Shown: one piece after another, positions 18,808 to 27,063 of the stretch
Position numbering within the stretch: the first letter of the stretch is position 1
Layout of the letters: each line of letters opens with the position of its first letter
DNA from: an uncultured Lactobacillus sp.
GTDB lineage: Bacteria > Bacillota > Bacilli > Lactobacillales > Lactobacillaceae
Direction: 5' to 3'
Assembly (NCBI GenBank): GCA_910587695.1
Contig: CAJUNC010000007.1
Span: forward strand, 36,092-100,091
Length of the DNA stretch: 64,000 nt
Translations under genes and position numbers: made by a program
Notes under the pieces: generated by a model
Database searches by the model: none
What the model saw: the letters and a program-made list of their open reading frames with translations, nothing else
Told to the model about the DNA's origin: nothing

Positions 18808-19509
18808 TTATTCATTGATCGCTTGAACAAATCGACTAGCGATCTCTAACGGGCGGGTGATCGCCCCACCGACTACGACTGCATGACAACCTAATTCTAA
18901 ACACCGCTTAGCTTTAGCGGGAGTATCGACTTTTCCTTCTGCGATCACTGGTGCATCAGATAACGCCAGGACCTCCTTGAGATAAGCAAAATCGTTATCC
19001 GCTAAATTTTCACCCATTGTTTCAGGAGTATAACCATGCATTGTAGTTCCGACAATATCAAAGCCTAATTCATTGGCCAACTTCACATCTTCTAAAGTTG
19101 CTGTGTCAGCCATCAACAATGTCTCAGGAAATTCGTTGCGCATTTGGTTCACAATGTCTGCAATTTGTTCTCCATTTGGACGCTTTCGGCGTGTTAAGTC
19201 ACAAGCCACGGCTTGAGCACCAGTAGCTGCAACAGCACGCATTTCCTTTAAAGTTGGGGTAATATAAACGGAGGAGTCAGGATAATCGACTTTACTCAAG
19301 CCAATTATTGGTAACTCAACTTCATCTTGGATCGCCTGAATATCGACGACAGAATTAGCCCTGATCCCAGCAGCACCTGCCATCTGAGCAGCTAAAGCCA
19401 TCCGCGACATGATAAACGAACTGTGCAAAGGTTCGTTTGGCAATGCTTGACAAGATACGATCAACTTACCCTTGACTTGTTCTAAAAAGTTCTTTCCCAT
19501 GATCCTCAC
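18808..19509 (-). CDS. nanE: N-acetylmannosamine-6-phosphate 2-epimerase
   Basis: Converts ManNAc-6-phosphate to GlcNAc-6-phosphate in sialic acid breakdown. The TIM-barrel protein of 233 residues shows the family segments KGKLIVSCQALPNEPLH, GAAGIRANS, the catalytic lysine region GLSKVDYPDSSVYITP, LMADTATLEDVKLA, PVIAEGKVDTPAKAK and the phosphate-binding CHAVVVGGAITRP. It follows nanA by only 6 bases and is cotranscribed with it. Confidence 0.95.
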   Translation of the reverse strand: MRIMGKNFLEQVKGKLIVSCQALPNEPLHSSFIMSRMALAAQMAGAAGIRANSVVDIQAIQDEVELPIIGLSKVDYPDSSVYITPTLKEMRAVAATGAQAVACDLTRRKRPNGEQIADIVNQMRNEFPETLLMADTATLEDVKLANELGFDIVGTTMHGYTPETMGENLADNDFAYLKEVLALSDAPVIAEGKVDTPAKAKRCLELGCHAVVVGGAITRPLEIASRFVQAINE

Positions 19510-19515
19510 CTCGAT

Positions 19516-20388
19516 TTATTTAAAATATTTTTCGTAGATCCGTTTTGCACCAGCTTTGACTTCAGGCGTAGCTTTAGCCATTGGTTCACGAGTATACCCA
19601 GCATGAACACCCAATTCTTCAAAGACCAATTTCAAAGTTGCATAGATCCCATTGTTCAAAAGATCTGTGATCAGATCGTTACTTTCATGTTGTAATTGAC
19701 GAGCTTTAGCAATATCACCTGCTTCAAAAGCTGCGATCTCAGCTTTTGCTTTTTTAGCATTGATATTGAATGTCGACCCGATCGCACCATCAACATCCAA
19801 AGCCAAGGCTGGCAATAACATTTCATCAAAGCCTGACAAGATCAATTTATCTGGAAAACGATTTCGTAAACGTTCTAACAAATAAAAATCAGCATTCGTA
19901 TATTTGACGCCAATGATCTTTTCATTTTCAAAAAGTTTAGCAAAATTATCCAACGAAAGTGCGACTCCTGTTAGTGCGGGGATCGAATAAACGACTAATT
20001 TTGTATCCACATCTTTGACGATCTCATCATAGTAATGCTTGATCTCGTCAAAATTGAAGTTATAGTAAAACGGTGTGACTGCTGAGATCGTCTTATAACC
20101 TAGATCTGTCACAAACTTAGCTAACTTTTTAGCTTCGTGTAAGTTAGGTGAGCCTACTTGGGCGATCAGATCGATATCTGAGCCTTTAGCTTCATCCATT
20201 GCGATCTCAAATACGCGCTTCTTTTCATCGGTCCCGAGCATAAAGTTCTCACCAGTGCTCCCGCCTACATATAACCCATCAAGTTGATTGACGTCAATAT
20301 TGTAGCGCACCATTTCGCGTGTACCTTGTTCATCAATGTTTCCGTTTTCATCAAAAGCCGTCATTAGGGCCGCATATAATTTTTTCAT
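19516..20388 (-). CDS. nanA: N-acetylneuraminate lyase
   Basis: Cleaves N-acetylneuraminate to pyruvate and ManNAc. DapA-type TIM barrel with the family motifs VGGSTGENFML, the tyrosine segment VVYSIPALTGVALS, the Schiff-base lysine in IIGVKYTNADFYLL and GFDEMLLPALALDVDGAIGST. The start is the ATG at 20388, with GGAGGAA seven bases upstream; an earlier in-frame start at 20439 lies near the expected transcription start and is unlikely. The resulting length is 290 residues. First gene of a nanA-nanE transcript, divergent from nanK. Confidence 0.95.
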   Translation of the reverse strand: MKKLYAALMTAFDENGNIDEQGTREMVRYNIDVNQLDGLYVGGSTGENFMLGTDEKKRVFEIAMDEAKGSDIDLIAQVGSPNLHEAKKLAKFVTDLGYKTISAVTPFYYNFNFDEIKHYYDEIVKDVDTKLVVYSIPALTGVALSLDNFAKLFENEKIIGVKYTNADFYLLERLRNRFPDKLILSGFDEMLLPALALDVDGAIGSTFNINAKKAKAEIAAFEAGDIAKARQLQHESNDLITDLLNNGIYATLKLVFEELGVHAGYTREPMAKATPEVKAGAKRIYEKYFK

Positions 20389-20416
20389 AGGAAAGTTCCT
20401 CCAATTGTTTATTATG

Positions 20417-20442
20417 TAACAGAAATTCAGATAATTCAACCG
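20417..20442. repeat. AATTCA element in the nanA leader
   Basis: The plus-strand sequence contains TAACAGAAATTCAG followed by ATAATTCAACCG. Nearly the same element occurs at 21544-21582, just downstream of another promoter of this island. Two such elements next to two transcription starts suggest an operator. Confidence 0.4.
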
Positions 20443-20450
20443 ACGCCTAC

Positions 20451-20479
20451 AGCATAAACTATGATAAAAATTATTTCAA
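20451..20479 (-). promoter_or_regulatory. nanA promoter
   Basis: Minus strand TTGAAA and TATGCT with an ideal 17-base spacer. Transcription would begin near 20444, directly on the AATTCA element at 20417-20442. Confidence 0.6.
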
Positions 20480-20527
20480 GTTTAAAAAACGGTAATTATT
20501 TTCATTTGCAACGACAACTCTTACTAA

Positions 20528-20541
20528 GATAAGCGTTTACA
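20528..20541 (-). promoter_or_regulatory. cre-like CcpA site in the nanA-nanK intergenic region
   Basis: The minus strand reads TGTAAACGCTTATC, matching twelve of fourteen positions of the consensus TGWAANCGNTNWCA. It lies between the divergent nanA and nanK promoters. Confidence 0.5.
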
Positions 20542-20571
20542 TGAAAATGAAATTTTTTTCTAGTTTTTGAT

Positions 20572-20613
20572 TTGAGAAAATCATTTTCTAATGCTATTAT
20601 GAAAACGCAAACA
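20572..20613 (+). promoter_or_regulatory. nanK promoter with palindromic operator and cre-like site
   Basis: TTGAGA (20572-20577) and TATTAT (20595-20600) are 17 bases apart. The palindrome AGAAAATCATTTTCT (20575-20589) occupies the spacer and resembles RpiR/MurR-type operators. TGAAAACGCAAACA (20600-20613) matches the cre consensus at all but one position and lies on the transcription start. Induction by sialic acid and repression by glucose are the natural reading. Confidence 0.6.
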
Positions 20614-20639
20614 CAACCTTACGAAAGAAGTGACGTTTT

Positions 20640-21503
20640 ATGCCAAATAAACCACTACTCGCATTTGATGTTGGTGGAACAACGATCAAGTATGCGCTGA
20701 TCACTCCGGAGCTTACGCTAAAGCAAACCGGTAGTGTGCCTACTAACAAAAATAAAGATGGCCAGATCTTAAAGACCTTACTTGAACTCAGTCAAAAATT
20801 CAGCCATGAATATGAACTCGCGGGGATCGGTATCAGCACCGCAGGGATCGTGGCATCGGATGGTAGTATCCAATATGCGGGCCCAACGATCCTCGATTAT
20901 CAAGGGACTCCACTTAAAGCACGACTCGAAGAAGCAACAGGGCTTTTTGTTTTTGTCGTCAATGACGTCGATGCTGCCCTTTTAGGTGAAGTAGTCCTCG
21001 GAGCAGCTAAAAATGCCCAAAGTGCCTATTGTGTAGCTTTAGGAACTGGGATCGGAGGAGCCTATTTAGCCAACGGTCAGCTCGCTTCAGGGGCACACGG
21101 GACAGCCAATTCGATCGGTTACACTCTCTTTTGCCCTAAAACACAGACTAATTTTGAACAACGCGCGTCAACGCTCAGTCTAGAAGCTAAACTTGCGCCA
21201 TTTAATATCAGCGTCAAGGAAGGGTTTGAACTCGCCAAAGCAGGCCAAGAACCTTATCTTACGCTACTTAAAGCTTGGGCTAACGAGGTCGCTCAAGGCT
21301 TGAGCAATATTTTGCTGCTCTTTGATCCTGAGGTCCTATTGATCGGAGGCGCTGTTTGTCAGCAAAAAGACTACTTGTTACAGCTCTTAAACGAACAATT
21401 AGCTTTGATCCTCCCACCAGGTCTTTGTCAGACCCAATTAAAAGTCGCTGCTTTAGCGGATAAAGCGCAACTTTATGGTGCCGTCTATCCGTTTATAAAA
21501 TAA
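20640..21503 (+). CDS. nanK: N-acetylmannosamine kinase, ROK family
   Basis: Phosphorylates ManNAc before epimerisation by NanE. The N-terminal ATP-binding LAFDVGGTTIKYALI and the segments GIGISTAGIV, VVNDVDAALLGE and ALGTGIGGAYLANG identify a ROK sugar kinase. The assignment to ManNAc rests on the location between nanA/nanE and the transporter. The zinc-binding cysteine cluster of many ROK proteins is absent; only a single cysteine is seen in the corresponding region. The length is 287 residues. Divergent from nanA. Confidence 0.88.
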   Translation: MPNKPLLAFDVGGTTIKYALITPELTLKQTGSVPTNKNKDGQILKTLLELSQKFSHEYELAGIGISTAGIVASDGSIQYAGPTILDYQGTPLKARLEEATGLFVFVVNDVDAALLGEVVLGAAKNAQSAYCVALGTGIGGAYLANGQLASGAHGTANSIGYTLFCPKTQTNFEQRASTLSLEAKLAPFNISVKEGFELAKAGQEPYLTLLKAWANEVAQGLSNILLLFDPEVLLIGGAVCQQKDYLLQLLNEQLALILPPGLCQTQLKVAALADKAQLYGAVYPFIK

Positions 21504-21536
21504 AACGTTTACATTAGTTCATAATTATGCTATGAT
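21500..21536 (+). promoter_or_regulatory. Promoter with overlapping cre for the downstream nan genes
   Basis: TTTACA (21508-21513) and TATGAT (21531-21536) are exactly 17 bases apart. ATAAAACGTTTACA (21500-21513) matches twelve of fourteen cre positions and covers the -35 box, so CcpA binding would block polymerase. Confidence 0.65.
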
Positions 21537-21543
21537 TTGCGTG

Positions 21544-21582
21544 TAATAGAAATTCAACAATTCAAAATAAATAATTCAACCG
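21544..21582. repeat. AATTCAAC element downstream of the 21508-21536 promoter
   Basis: Contains three AATTCA copies (TAATAGAAATTCAAC, AATTCAAA and ATAATTCAACCG). It is related to 20417-20442 and sits just past the expected transcription start. Confidence 0.4.
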
Positions 21583-21628
21583 TACTGATAAAGGCTTGTC
21601 TCAAGTCCTTTTTAGTGCGGTTTTTGTC
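21579..21628 (+). terminator. Terminator hairpin within the leader of the 21657 gene
   Basis: ACCG-ACT-AAAGG pairs with CCTTT-AGT-CGGT and is followed by TTTTTGTC. It lies about 35 bases after the start of transcription predicted from 21508-21536 and about 30 bases before the next start codon. It can end nanK transcripts, and would also truncate the downstream transcript unless read through. Confidence 0.75.
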
Positions 21629-21656
21629 TTTTTACCAACTTAGCGAGGTGTATAAA

Positions 21657-22394
21657 ATGCAAGTCTCACTTAACACAGCTGTCTTCTTACCCCAGTTGGA
21701 ACGCTTTAAAAGTCAATTAGCCTGTCTTTTAGATGTCGATGCTTGGCCGATCGACAATATCGAAGTTAGGGGCGAATTTTTTGCTCCGGCGACCAAGGTC
21801 CATGAATTAGAACAAATTGCAAAACTCTGTCAAAAAAACAATTGGAAGCTCTACTATTCAGTTCCTGAAGAATTATTTTTAGGTGATCATTTCGCACCTG
21901 AATTAGAACAACAGCTAGCTCTAGCTGAAAAGATCGGGATCAAAAATCTCAAATACAGCTTTGGCCACATCGATCTGTTGTTCAGTGACGCCAAACTAAA
22001 GCAACTACACGATCTCTTGGCTAATAGCCCCGTCAACGTGACGATCGAAAATCAGCCCAATGCTAACGGTAAGCTCAGTGCGATCACCCAAGATCTAGCG
22101 TTTGATCGTACCGAAAAACTTTCTCTAGGCTATACCTTTGATTCAGGCAACTGGTATTGGATCGATGAAAGTCCAAACGAAGCTTTCTTGGCTCTACGCG
22201 ACCAGATCAGCGTCTTTCACCTAAAAGATATCCATGCCAAACAGACCGTCCTCTTAGGCAAAGGCGATACCGATTGGCAACCAATGCTAAAGGCGCTTAA
22301 AATAGATGTCCCTGTTTTCTTGGAATATGGAACTGCTGACCTAGACGAACTGGCTGGCCAAGTCGAATTGGTAAATCGCTTATTGGAAAACTGA
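21657..22394 (+). CDS. Sugar phosphate isomerase/epimerase-like TIM-barrel protein
   Basis: A 245-residue protein of the xylose-isomerase-like TIM-barrel family (also called AP-endonuclease family 2). Visible are strands ending in metal-ligand type residues: NVTIENQPN, LGYTFDSGNWYWID, SVFHLKDIHAK and VFLEYGTADLDEL. The start at 21657 has the ribosome binding site GCGAGGTG; a longer frame beginning at 21537 would run through the terminator hairpin and is rejected. The substrate is unknown. Its place in the nan island suggests a modified sialic acid or amino sugar. Confidence 0.75.
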   Translation: MQVSLNTAVFLPQLERFKSQLACLLDVDAWPIDNIEVRGEFFAPATKVHELEQIAKLCQKNNWKLYYSVPEELFLGDHFAPELEQQLALAEKIGIKNLKYSFGHIDLLFSDAKLKQLHDLLANSPVNVTIENQPNANGKLSAITQDLAFDRTEKLSLGYTFDSGNWYWIDESPNEAFLALRDQISVFHLKDIHAKQTVLLGKGDTDWQPMLKALKIDVPVFLEYGTADLDELAGQVELVNRLLEN

Positions 22395-22405
22395 GGTGAT
22401 CTTAG

Positions 22406-23566
22406 ATGTCTTATCTGCTCCAATTAGTCATCATCTTATTGCTTACCAAACTCGGAGCTCATCTTTCAAACATCTTCAACTTTCCTAGTGTGATCGGTGA
22501 GTTGTTGGTCGGAGTCCTAGCTGGTCCAGCAGTCTTGAACCTCCTAGTCCCCACTACTTTTACCCACTACTTTGCTGAACTTGGGGTGATCGTATTGATG
22601 TTTATCGCTGGACTCGAAGGCGATCTCAAGGCTTTGATCCACTACTGGAAGCCTTCCTTGACTGTGGCGATCCTAGGGGTGATCATCCCGACAGGAAGTG
22701 CCTTTCTGCTGTGCTATTACGCTTTTGGCTTTAGTGCTAAGACAGCAATGTTTTTAGGACTGATCTTAAGTGCTACTTCGGTCAGCATCACCGTTCAAGT
22801 CTTACGCGAGATGCAACGTTTGAACAGCCCCGAAGGCTCCATGATCTTAGGTGCTGCAGTGGCTGATGATATTATCTGTGTTATTTTGCTGGGGATCTGT
22901 GTCTCACTTTTTGGGACTACAGCAGATCTAAAACGACCGATCCCTTTGATGCTTTTTTTGATGTTATTGTTCTTTGTCCTTGCCCTCATACTAGGCAAAT
23001 GGTTCGTTCCTAAATTTTTAGCTATTTTTAGTCGGTTAAATGCAAGTGAAAATGAAACGACCGCAGCTTTGGTCCTTTGTTTTGGCTTTGCCTTTTTAGC
23101 AGTCAGTCTGGGGATGAGCGATGTTTTAGGTGCTTATTTTGCTGGCTTGGCGATCTCCGAGACCAAATTTAAAGAACGGCTCGCTTTAAAGATCGAACCG
23201 ATCGGCTATGCGGTCTTTATCCCCGTCTTTTTTGTCAGCATCGGGTTAAATATCAGTTTTGTCGGTATGAGTAAAGATATCTTCTTTATCACAAGTTTGA
23301 TCATCATTGCTATCTTGGGCAAACAGATCGGCTGCGGGCTAGGCGCAAGATGTTTTGGCCTATCTACCAATGCTGCAAATATTGTTGGGGCTGGAATGGT
23401 CTCGCGTGGCGAAATGGCGCTGGTCGTTACTAACGTTGCCTTAAGTGCTCATCTGATCGATCAAAACCACTATACGGCAATGATCGTCGTTACCGTTATT
23501 ACGACTTTGATCGCGCCACTATTATTAAAATATTATATTCAAAGATCCACACAATTAGAAGTTTAA
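22406..23566 (+). CDS. CPA2-type Na+/H+ antiporter, NapA/Kef-like
   Basis: A membrane protein of 386 residues with about twelve spans and no regulatory TrkA domain, the length of enterococcal NapA. Family segments are IGELLVGVLAGPAVL, ELGVIVLMFIAGLEGDL, LSATSVSITVQVL, LGAAVADDIICVI (with the paired Asp residues of electrogenic members) and VSRGEMALVVTNVAL. It starts 11 bases after the TIM-barrel gene, and the sodium symporter follows by 25 bases. In this place it may expel the Na+ that enters with sialic acid. A close paralogue lies at 30586-31761. Confidence 0.88.
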   Translation: MSYLLQLVIILLLTKLGAHLSNIFNFPSVIGELLVGVLAGPAVLNLLVPTTFTHYFAELGVIVLMFIAGLEGDLKALIHYWKPSLTVAILGVIIPTGSAFLLCYYAFGFSAKTAMFLGLILSATSVSITVQVLREMQRLNSPEGSMILGAAVADDIICVILLGICVSLFGTTADLKRPIPLMLFLMLLFFVLALILGKWFVPKFLAIFSRLNASENETTAALVLCFGFAFLAVSLGMSDVLGAYFAGLAISETKFKERLALKIEPIGYAVFIPVFFVSIGLNISFVGMSKDIFFITSLIIIAILGKQIGCGLGARCFGLSTNAANIVGAGMVSRGEMALVVTNVALSAHLIDQNHYTAMIVVTVITTLIAPLLLKYYIQRSTQLEV

Positions 23567-23591
23567 TTTCAAATACGAGGTGAAATTTATT

Positions 23592-25094
23592 ATGGAAAAA
23601 GTAGGTTTTGGACTGGCAAACTGGATCGTCGTTATCCTATATTTAGTCGGAATGTTACTGGTCGGCGCATACTTTACCAAGCGTTCAAGTAAAGATACTG
23701 ATGCTTTCTTCAAAGCTGGTGGTAAGATCCCGGCCTGGGCAGCTGGGATCAGTATCTTTGCAACGACACTTAGCTCGATCACCTTCATGTCGGTGCCTGA
23801 GCGGGCCTTTCTCTCAGACTGGTCATATGCGATCGGATCATTAGTTATCATCCCGATCATCCCGATCTTAAATCACTATTATGTCCCTTTCTTTCGCAAG
23901 TTAAAAGTCACTACCGCTTACGAATATCTTGAAGCTCGCTTCAGTCCACTGATCCGTGCCTTAAGTAGTTTGCTATTCATTATTTATCATATCGGACGGG
24001 TCGCTGTAGTAACTTACTTGCCTGTATTAGCGGTCGCTTCAGTGACTGACATCGATCCTTTACTCGTTGCAGCCTGTGTTGGGATAATGTGTATCATTTA
24101 TACCTTCCTCGGTGGTATCGAAGGGGTCATCTGGAGCGACGTTATCCAAGCCTTCGTTTTGATCGGTGGGGCTTTGCTCATTATCTTTATCGGGGTCTTC
24201 TCGATCGATGGTGGCTTTGCGACTGTTGCCCATACTGCCGCTAGCAACCATAAGATCCTCTCCAGTGCTGACTTTAATATCAATGATCTAGCAGCCTTTG
24301 TTCCGTTGATCTTTGTTGGTCAGTTCGTTAACAGTCTGTATCAATACACTGGTAGTCAAGATGTTGTCCAACGTTACCAAACCACTAAATCTTTGAAAGA
24401 TACGATCAAATCACTTTGGACAACTGGTTTCCTTGGCATTTTGACGATCCCATTGTTCTTTGGAATGGGAACGATACTATACACCTTCTATCAAAATGCT
24501 GCTAGTTTACCAAAAGATTTCAATACCAGTGCGATCGTACCTTACTTTGTTATCACACAACTTCCAGCCGGGATCGCTGGATTTGTTATCGCTGGGATCT
24601 TCGCAGCTGCACAATCAACGATCGCTTCAAGTTTAAACTCTATCTCTGCCTGCTTTGTGACTGATTTTAAACAACGCTTCTTTAACAATAAATTCAGTGG
24701 AATGTCAGATGTTACTTTAGCACGTTGGGTTATCATCATCTCTGGTGTCATCAGTACTGCGATCACTGTTTACTTCACGATGGGTAACACCTCCGATACT
24801 TGGAACGTCTTCTTGACTGTTTCTGGTCTCTTTGGGGTCCCTGTAGCTGGTCTTTTTGCGCTTGGGATCTTCACCAAACGGGCTAATGCACGTGGTGTCT
24901 TGATCGGATTTGCTTTGAGTGTTCTTTTGGCCTTCTACGTTGATTCTTTGCATATCTCTTCTCTCTTAGTGGCAACAGTTTCCTTTACTGCAGCTGTTGT
25001 TTTAGGCTACCTAGCTAGTCTGCTTTTCCCAGGAAATAATAAAGATAACCAAGGCTTAACGATCTACACGCTCAAGGATAAAATAAAAAATTAA
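23592..25094 (+). CDS. Sodium:solute symporter, probable sialic acid transporter (NanT/SiaT role)
   Basis: SSS-family Na+ symporter with about thirteen spans and 500 residues. Clear family segments: SKDTDAFFKAGGKIPAWAAG, ISIFATTLSSITFMSVPERA, TFLGGIEGVIWSDVIQAF and GFVIAGIFAAAQSTIASSLN, the last containing the Na+-site serine/threonine residues. The ATG at 23592 is chosen since the GTG at 23580 is inside the ribosome binding site ACGAGGTG. No other importer exists in the nan island, so sialic acid or a derivative is the likely substrate. Confidence 0.85.
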   Translation: MEKVGFGLANWIVVILYLVGMLLVGAYFTKRSSKDTDAFFKAGGKIPAWAAGISIFATTLSSITFMSVPERAFLSDWSYAIGSLVIIPIIPILNHYYVPFFRKLKVTTAYEYLEARFSPLIRALSSLLFIIYHIGRVAVVTYLPVLAVASVTDIDPLLVAACVGIMCIIYTFLGGIEGVIWSDVIQAFVLIGGALLIIFIGVFSIDGGFATVAHTAASNHKILSSADFNINDLAAFVPLIFVGQFVNSLYQYTGSQDVVQRYQTTKSLKDTIKSLWTTGFLGILTIPLFFGMGTILYTFYQNAASLPKDFNTSAIVPYFVITQLPAGIAGFVIAGIFAAAQSTIASSLNSISACFVTDFKQRFFNNKFSGMSDVTLARWVIIISGVISTAITVYFTMGNTSDTWNVFLTVSGLFGVPVAGLFALGIFTKRANARGVLIGFALSVLLAFYVDSLHISSLLVATVSFTAAVVLGYLASLLFPGNNKDNQGLTIYTLKDKIKN

Positions 25095-25117
25095 AGCGAA
25101 AGGAATTTAAATTTATA

Positions 25118-26080
25118 ATGAAAGATACGATGAGTTTAGTTACAATGCAAAATTATCGTGGGTCCTTCCCAACTCCCAACGATTTTCATGAATTTTGGGA
25201 TCAACAATTAGCCTCACTTGAGATCCCCACTGGAAAATTGACCCCACTTGACTTCAAGATCCCTCAAGTTGAATGTTATAGTTTAACTTTTCCAGGAACT
25301 AACCACGGTCAAGTCTATGCTAAATGCCTCTTCCCTAAAAGCGAAAAACCCGTACCAACGATCTTTTATTTCCACGGTTATATGGGACAGTCACCTGATT
25401 GGGCGACTTTATTAAGTCTAACAGCAGGTAAAGCTGGTGTCGTAGCTATGGATGTCAGAGGTCAGGCAGGACACTCACTTGATCACGCTAGTTTTGACGG
25501 GATCACCGTCAAAGGCCAAGTCATTCGCGGGGCGACAAAAGGACCAAAACACCTTTTCTTCAAGGATATCTACTTAGATGTCTATAGTTTGATCGAGATG
25601 ATCGCTAAATTACCTCAAGTTGATGAAACTAAACTCTATAGCTATGGTGGATCACAGGGAGGTGCCTTAGCCTTGGTCGCTTCTGCGTTGGATCATCGCA
25701 TTCAACAAACGATCGCGATCTATCCTTTTTTAGGTGACTTTAAGCGCGTTTTAGAGCTTGGCAACCATAGTGAACCCTATGATGAGCTTTTCCGTTACTT
25801 TAAGTTCTCCGATCCTTTCCATAAGACCGAAACTAAACTCATGGAAACTTTGGCCTATATCGATATCAAAAACCTTGCCCAACGGATCCAATGTCCTGTC
25901 AAAATGATCACCGGGCTTGAAGATGATGTTTGTTTCCCATCAACTCAATTTGCGATCTACAATCAGATCACAGCACCAAAAGAACATTTGATCTTACCAG
26001 AATACGGTCATGAAGATATGCATGTTGGTGTCAACGATCAAGTCTTTAACTGGTTATTTGAAACACAGATCACTGACTAA
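25118..26080 (+). CDS. Acetyl esterase of the AXE1/cephalosporin-C deacetylase family
   Basis: Alpha/beta hydrolase of 320 residues without signal peptide, so cytoplasmic. Features are the oxyanion strand FYFHGYMGQSPDWA, the nucleophile elbow YGGSQGGALALVAS with Ser in GGSQGG, the acid in ITGLEDDVCFPS and the His in LPEYGHEDMH. This is the AXE1 carbohydrate esterase 7 layout. In the nan operon it most likely removes O-acetyl groups from imported sialic acids so that NanA can act; related esterases occur in streptococcal sialic acid loci. Last gene before a strong terminator. Confidence 0.88.
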   Translation: MKDTMSLVTMQNYRGSFPTPNDFHEFWDQQLASLEIPTGKLTPLDFKIPQVECYSLTFPGTNHGQVYAKCLFPKSEKPVPTIFYFHGYMGQSPDWATLLSLTAGKAGVVAMDVRGQAGHSLDHASFDGITVKGQVIRGATKGPKHLFFKDIYLDVYSLIEMIAKLPQVDETKLYSYGGSQGGALALVASALDHRIQQTIAIYPFLGDFKRVLELGNHSEPYDELFRYFKFSDPFHKTETKLMETLAYIDIKNLAQRIQCPVKMITGLEDDVCFPSTQFAIYNQITAPKEHLILPEYGHEDMHVGVNDQVFNWLFETQITD

Positions 26081-26085
26081 TACAG

Positions 26086-26131
26086 TAAGAAAGGACTCAC
26101 TATGATTTGTATCATAGTGAGTCCTTTCTTA
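26086..26131. terminator. Bidirectional terminator with a perfect 21-bp stem
   Basis: A perfect 21-bp inverted repeat, beginning TAAGAAAGGACTCAC, with a 4-base loop (TTGT). It separates the nan operon from the convergent 26144 gene. Confidence 0.9.
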
Positions 26132-26143
26132 TTTACTCATATT

Positions 26144-27052
26144 TTATTTGTCGCGCCGACGTCGTAAAGTTTTATCAGCAGTTGCATCGGCTCTTTTTAC
26201 CTGTTCGATATCTTCTCTGATCTCAGAGCCTAAATGGGATGATTCCTCTTCTTTAGGACGATATGCGATCTGGATCTCTAGTTTATACGGTTCATCTTTT
26301 TGCATCATCGTTGACCGACCTGCAAACTTATATGGACCTCCTGTCAAAGCAACAGCTGCCAAAGAAAGGCGGTAACGTTTCAAAGCTTCGATCCCCCGAA
26401 GCAATCCTACTTGGGTCACCTCGCCGAGTTCTTGACGTTCGATCTGATTGACGCCACCATAGACTAGCAATTTGCCATTGACCTCACGTAATTCGTAATA
26501 CGGTAGGGCTACGGGCTCATTTAGTGCAAAGAAACGATCTCCACTCTTAGCTTTTTTAAAGAGCTCTTTATCTTTAGCTCCACCAAAATCAAGCTGGAGA
26601 TACCCGACCTGCTCTAATTGAGCCACAACTTTTTGTAAATTCTCACGTTGCTTATGGTTTGTCCGCAATGTTGATGGTAAAAACTCTTCATCTTTGAAGA
26701 TCCCATTAGTCTGCATAAAACCTGGAGCTACTCCAGCGCTTTCTGCAGCACGTGTGTCGGGGATCTTGACGCCCAACATTTTTTCAACTTTAGGCGAGAT
26801 ATCGAGCTTTGAGACTCTATCTTCCGTAAAGAAGTACAAAATATTGAGATACGTGAAATACAGTAATGCTAAGAAAGCTAAGATAAACAGCAGACCACGA
26901 ACGATAAAACCGTTCGCAAAAAAGCGGTAAGCAACGTAAAGCAAATAGAAATTACCTACACCCCCAACGACCGTATAGATCCGATTTTTGAGCGTGGCAT
27001 TCATATTAAAATAACCAATATAGCTATTGATCATCCCTAAAATACTAAACAC
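26144..27052 (-). CDS. Membrane-anchored protein of unknown function, lactobacillar type
   Basis: A 302-residue protein. Two hydrophobic segments near the N-terminus (about 30-47 and 50-72) are followed by a charged soluble domain and a highly basic end (TLRRRRDK). I recall a lactobacillus-specific family of this shape (possibly the one called DUF6681) but cannot confirm it. The soluble part contains GDRFFALNEPVALPYYELRE and LAAVALTGGPYKFAGRS. It follows the serine-rich protein gene by 11 bases, so the two probably act together at the cell envelope. Confidence 0.75.
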   Translation of the reverse strand: MFSILGMINSYIGYFNMNATLKNRIYTVVGGVGNFYLLYVAYRFFANGFIVRGLLFILAFLALLYFTYLNILYFFTEDRVSKLDISPKVEKMLGVKIPDTRAAESAGVAPGFMQTNGIFKDEEFLPSTLRTNHKQRENLQKVVAQLEQVGYLQLDFGGAKDKELFKKAKSGDRFFALNEPVALPYYELREVNGKLLVYGGVNQIERQELGEVTQVGLLRGIEALKRYRLSLAAVALTGGPYKFAGRSTMMQKDEPYKLEIQIAYRPKEEESSHLGSEIREDIEQVKRADATADKTLRRRRDK

Positions 27053-27063
27053 ATTCCTACCCC

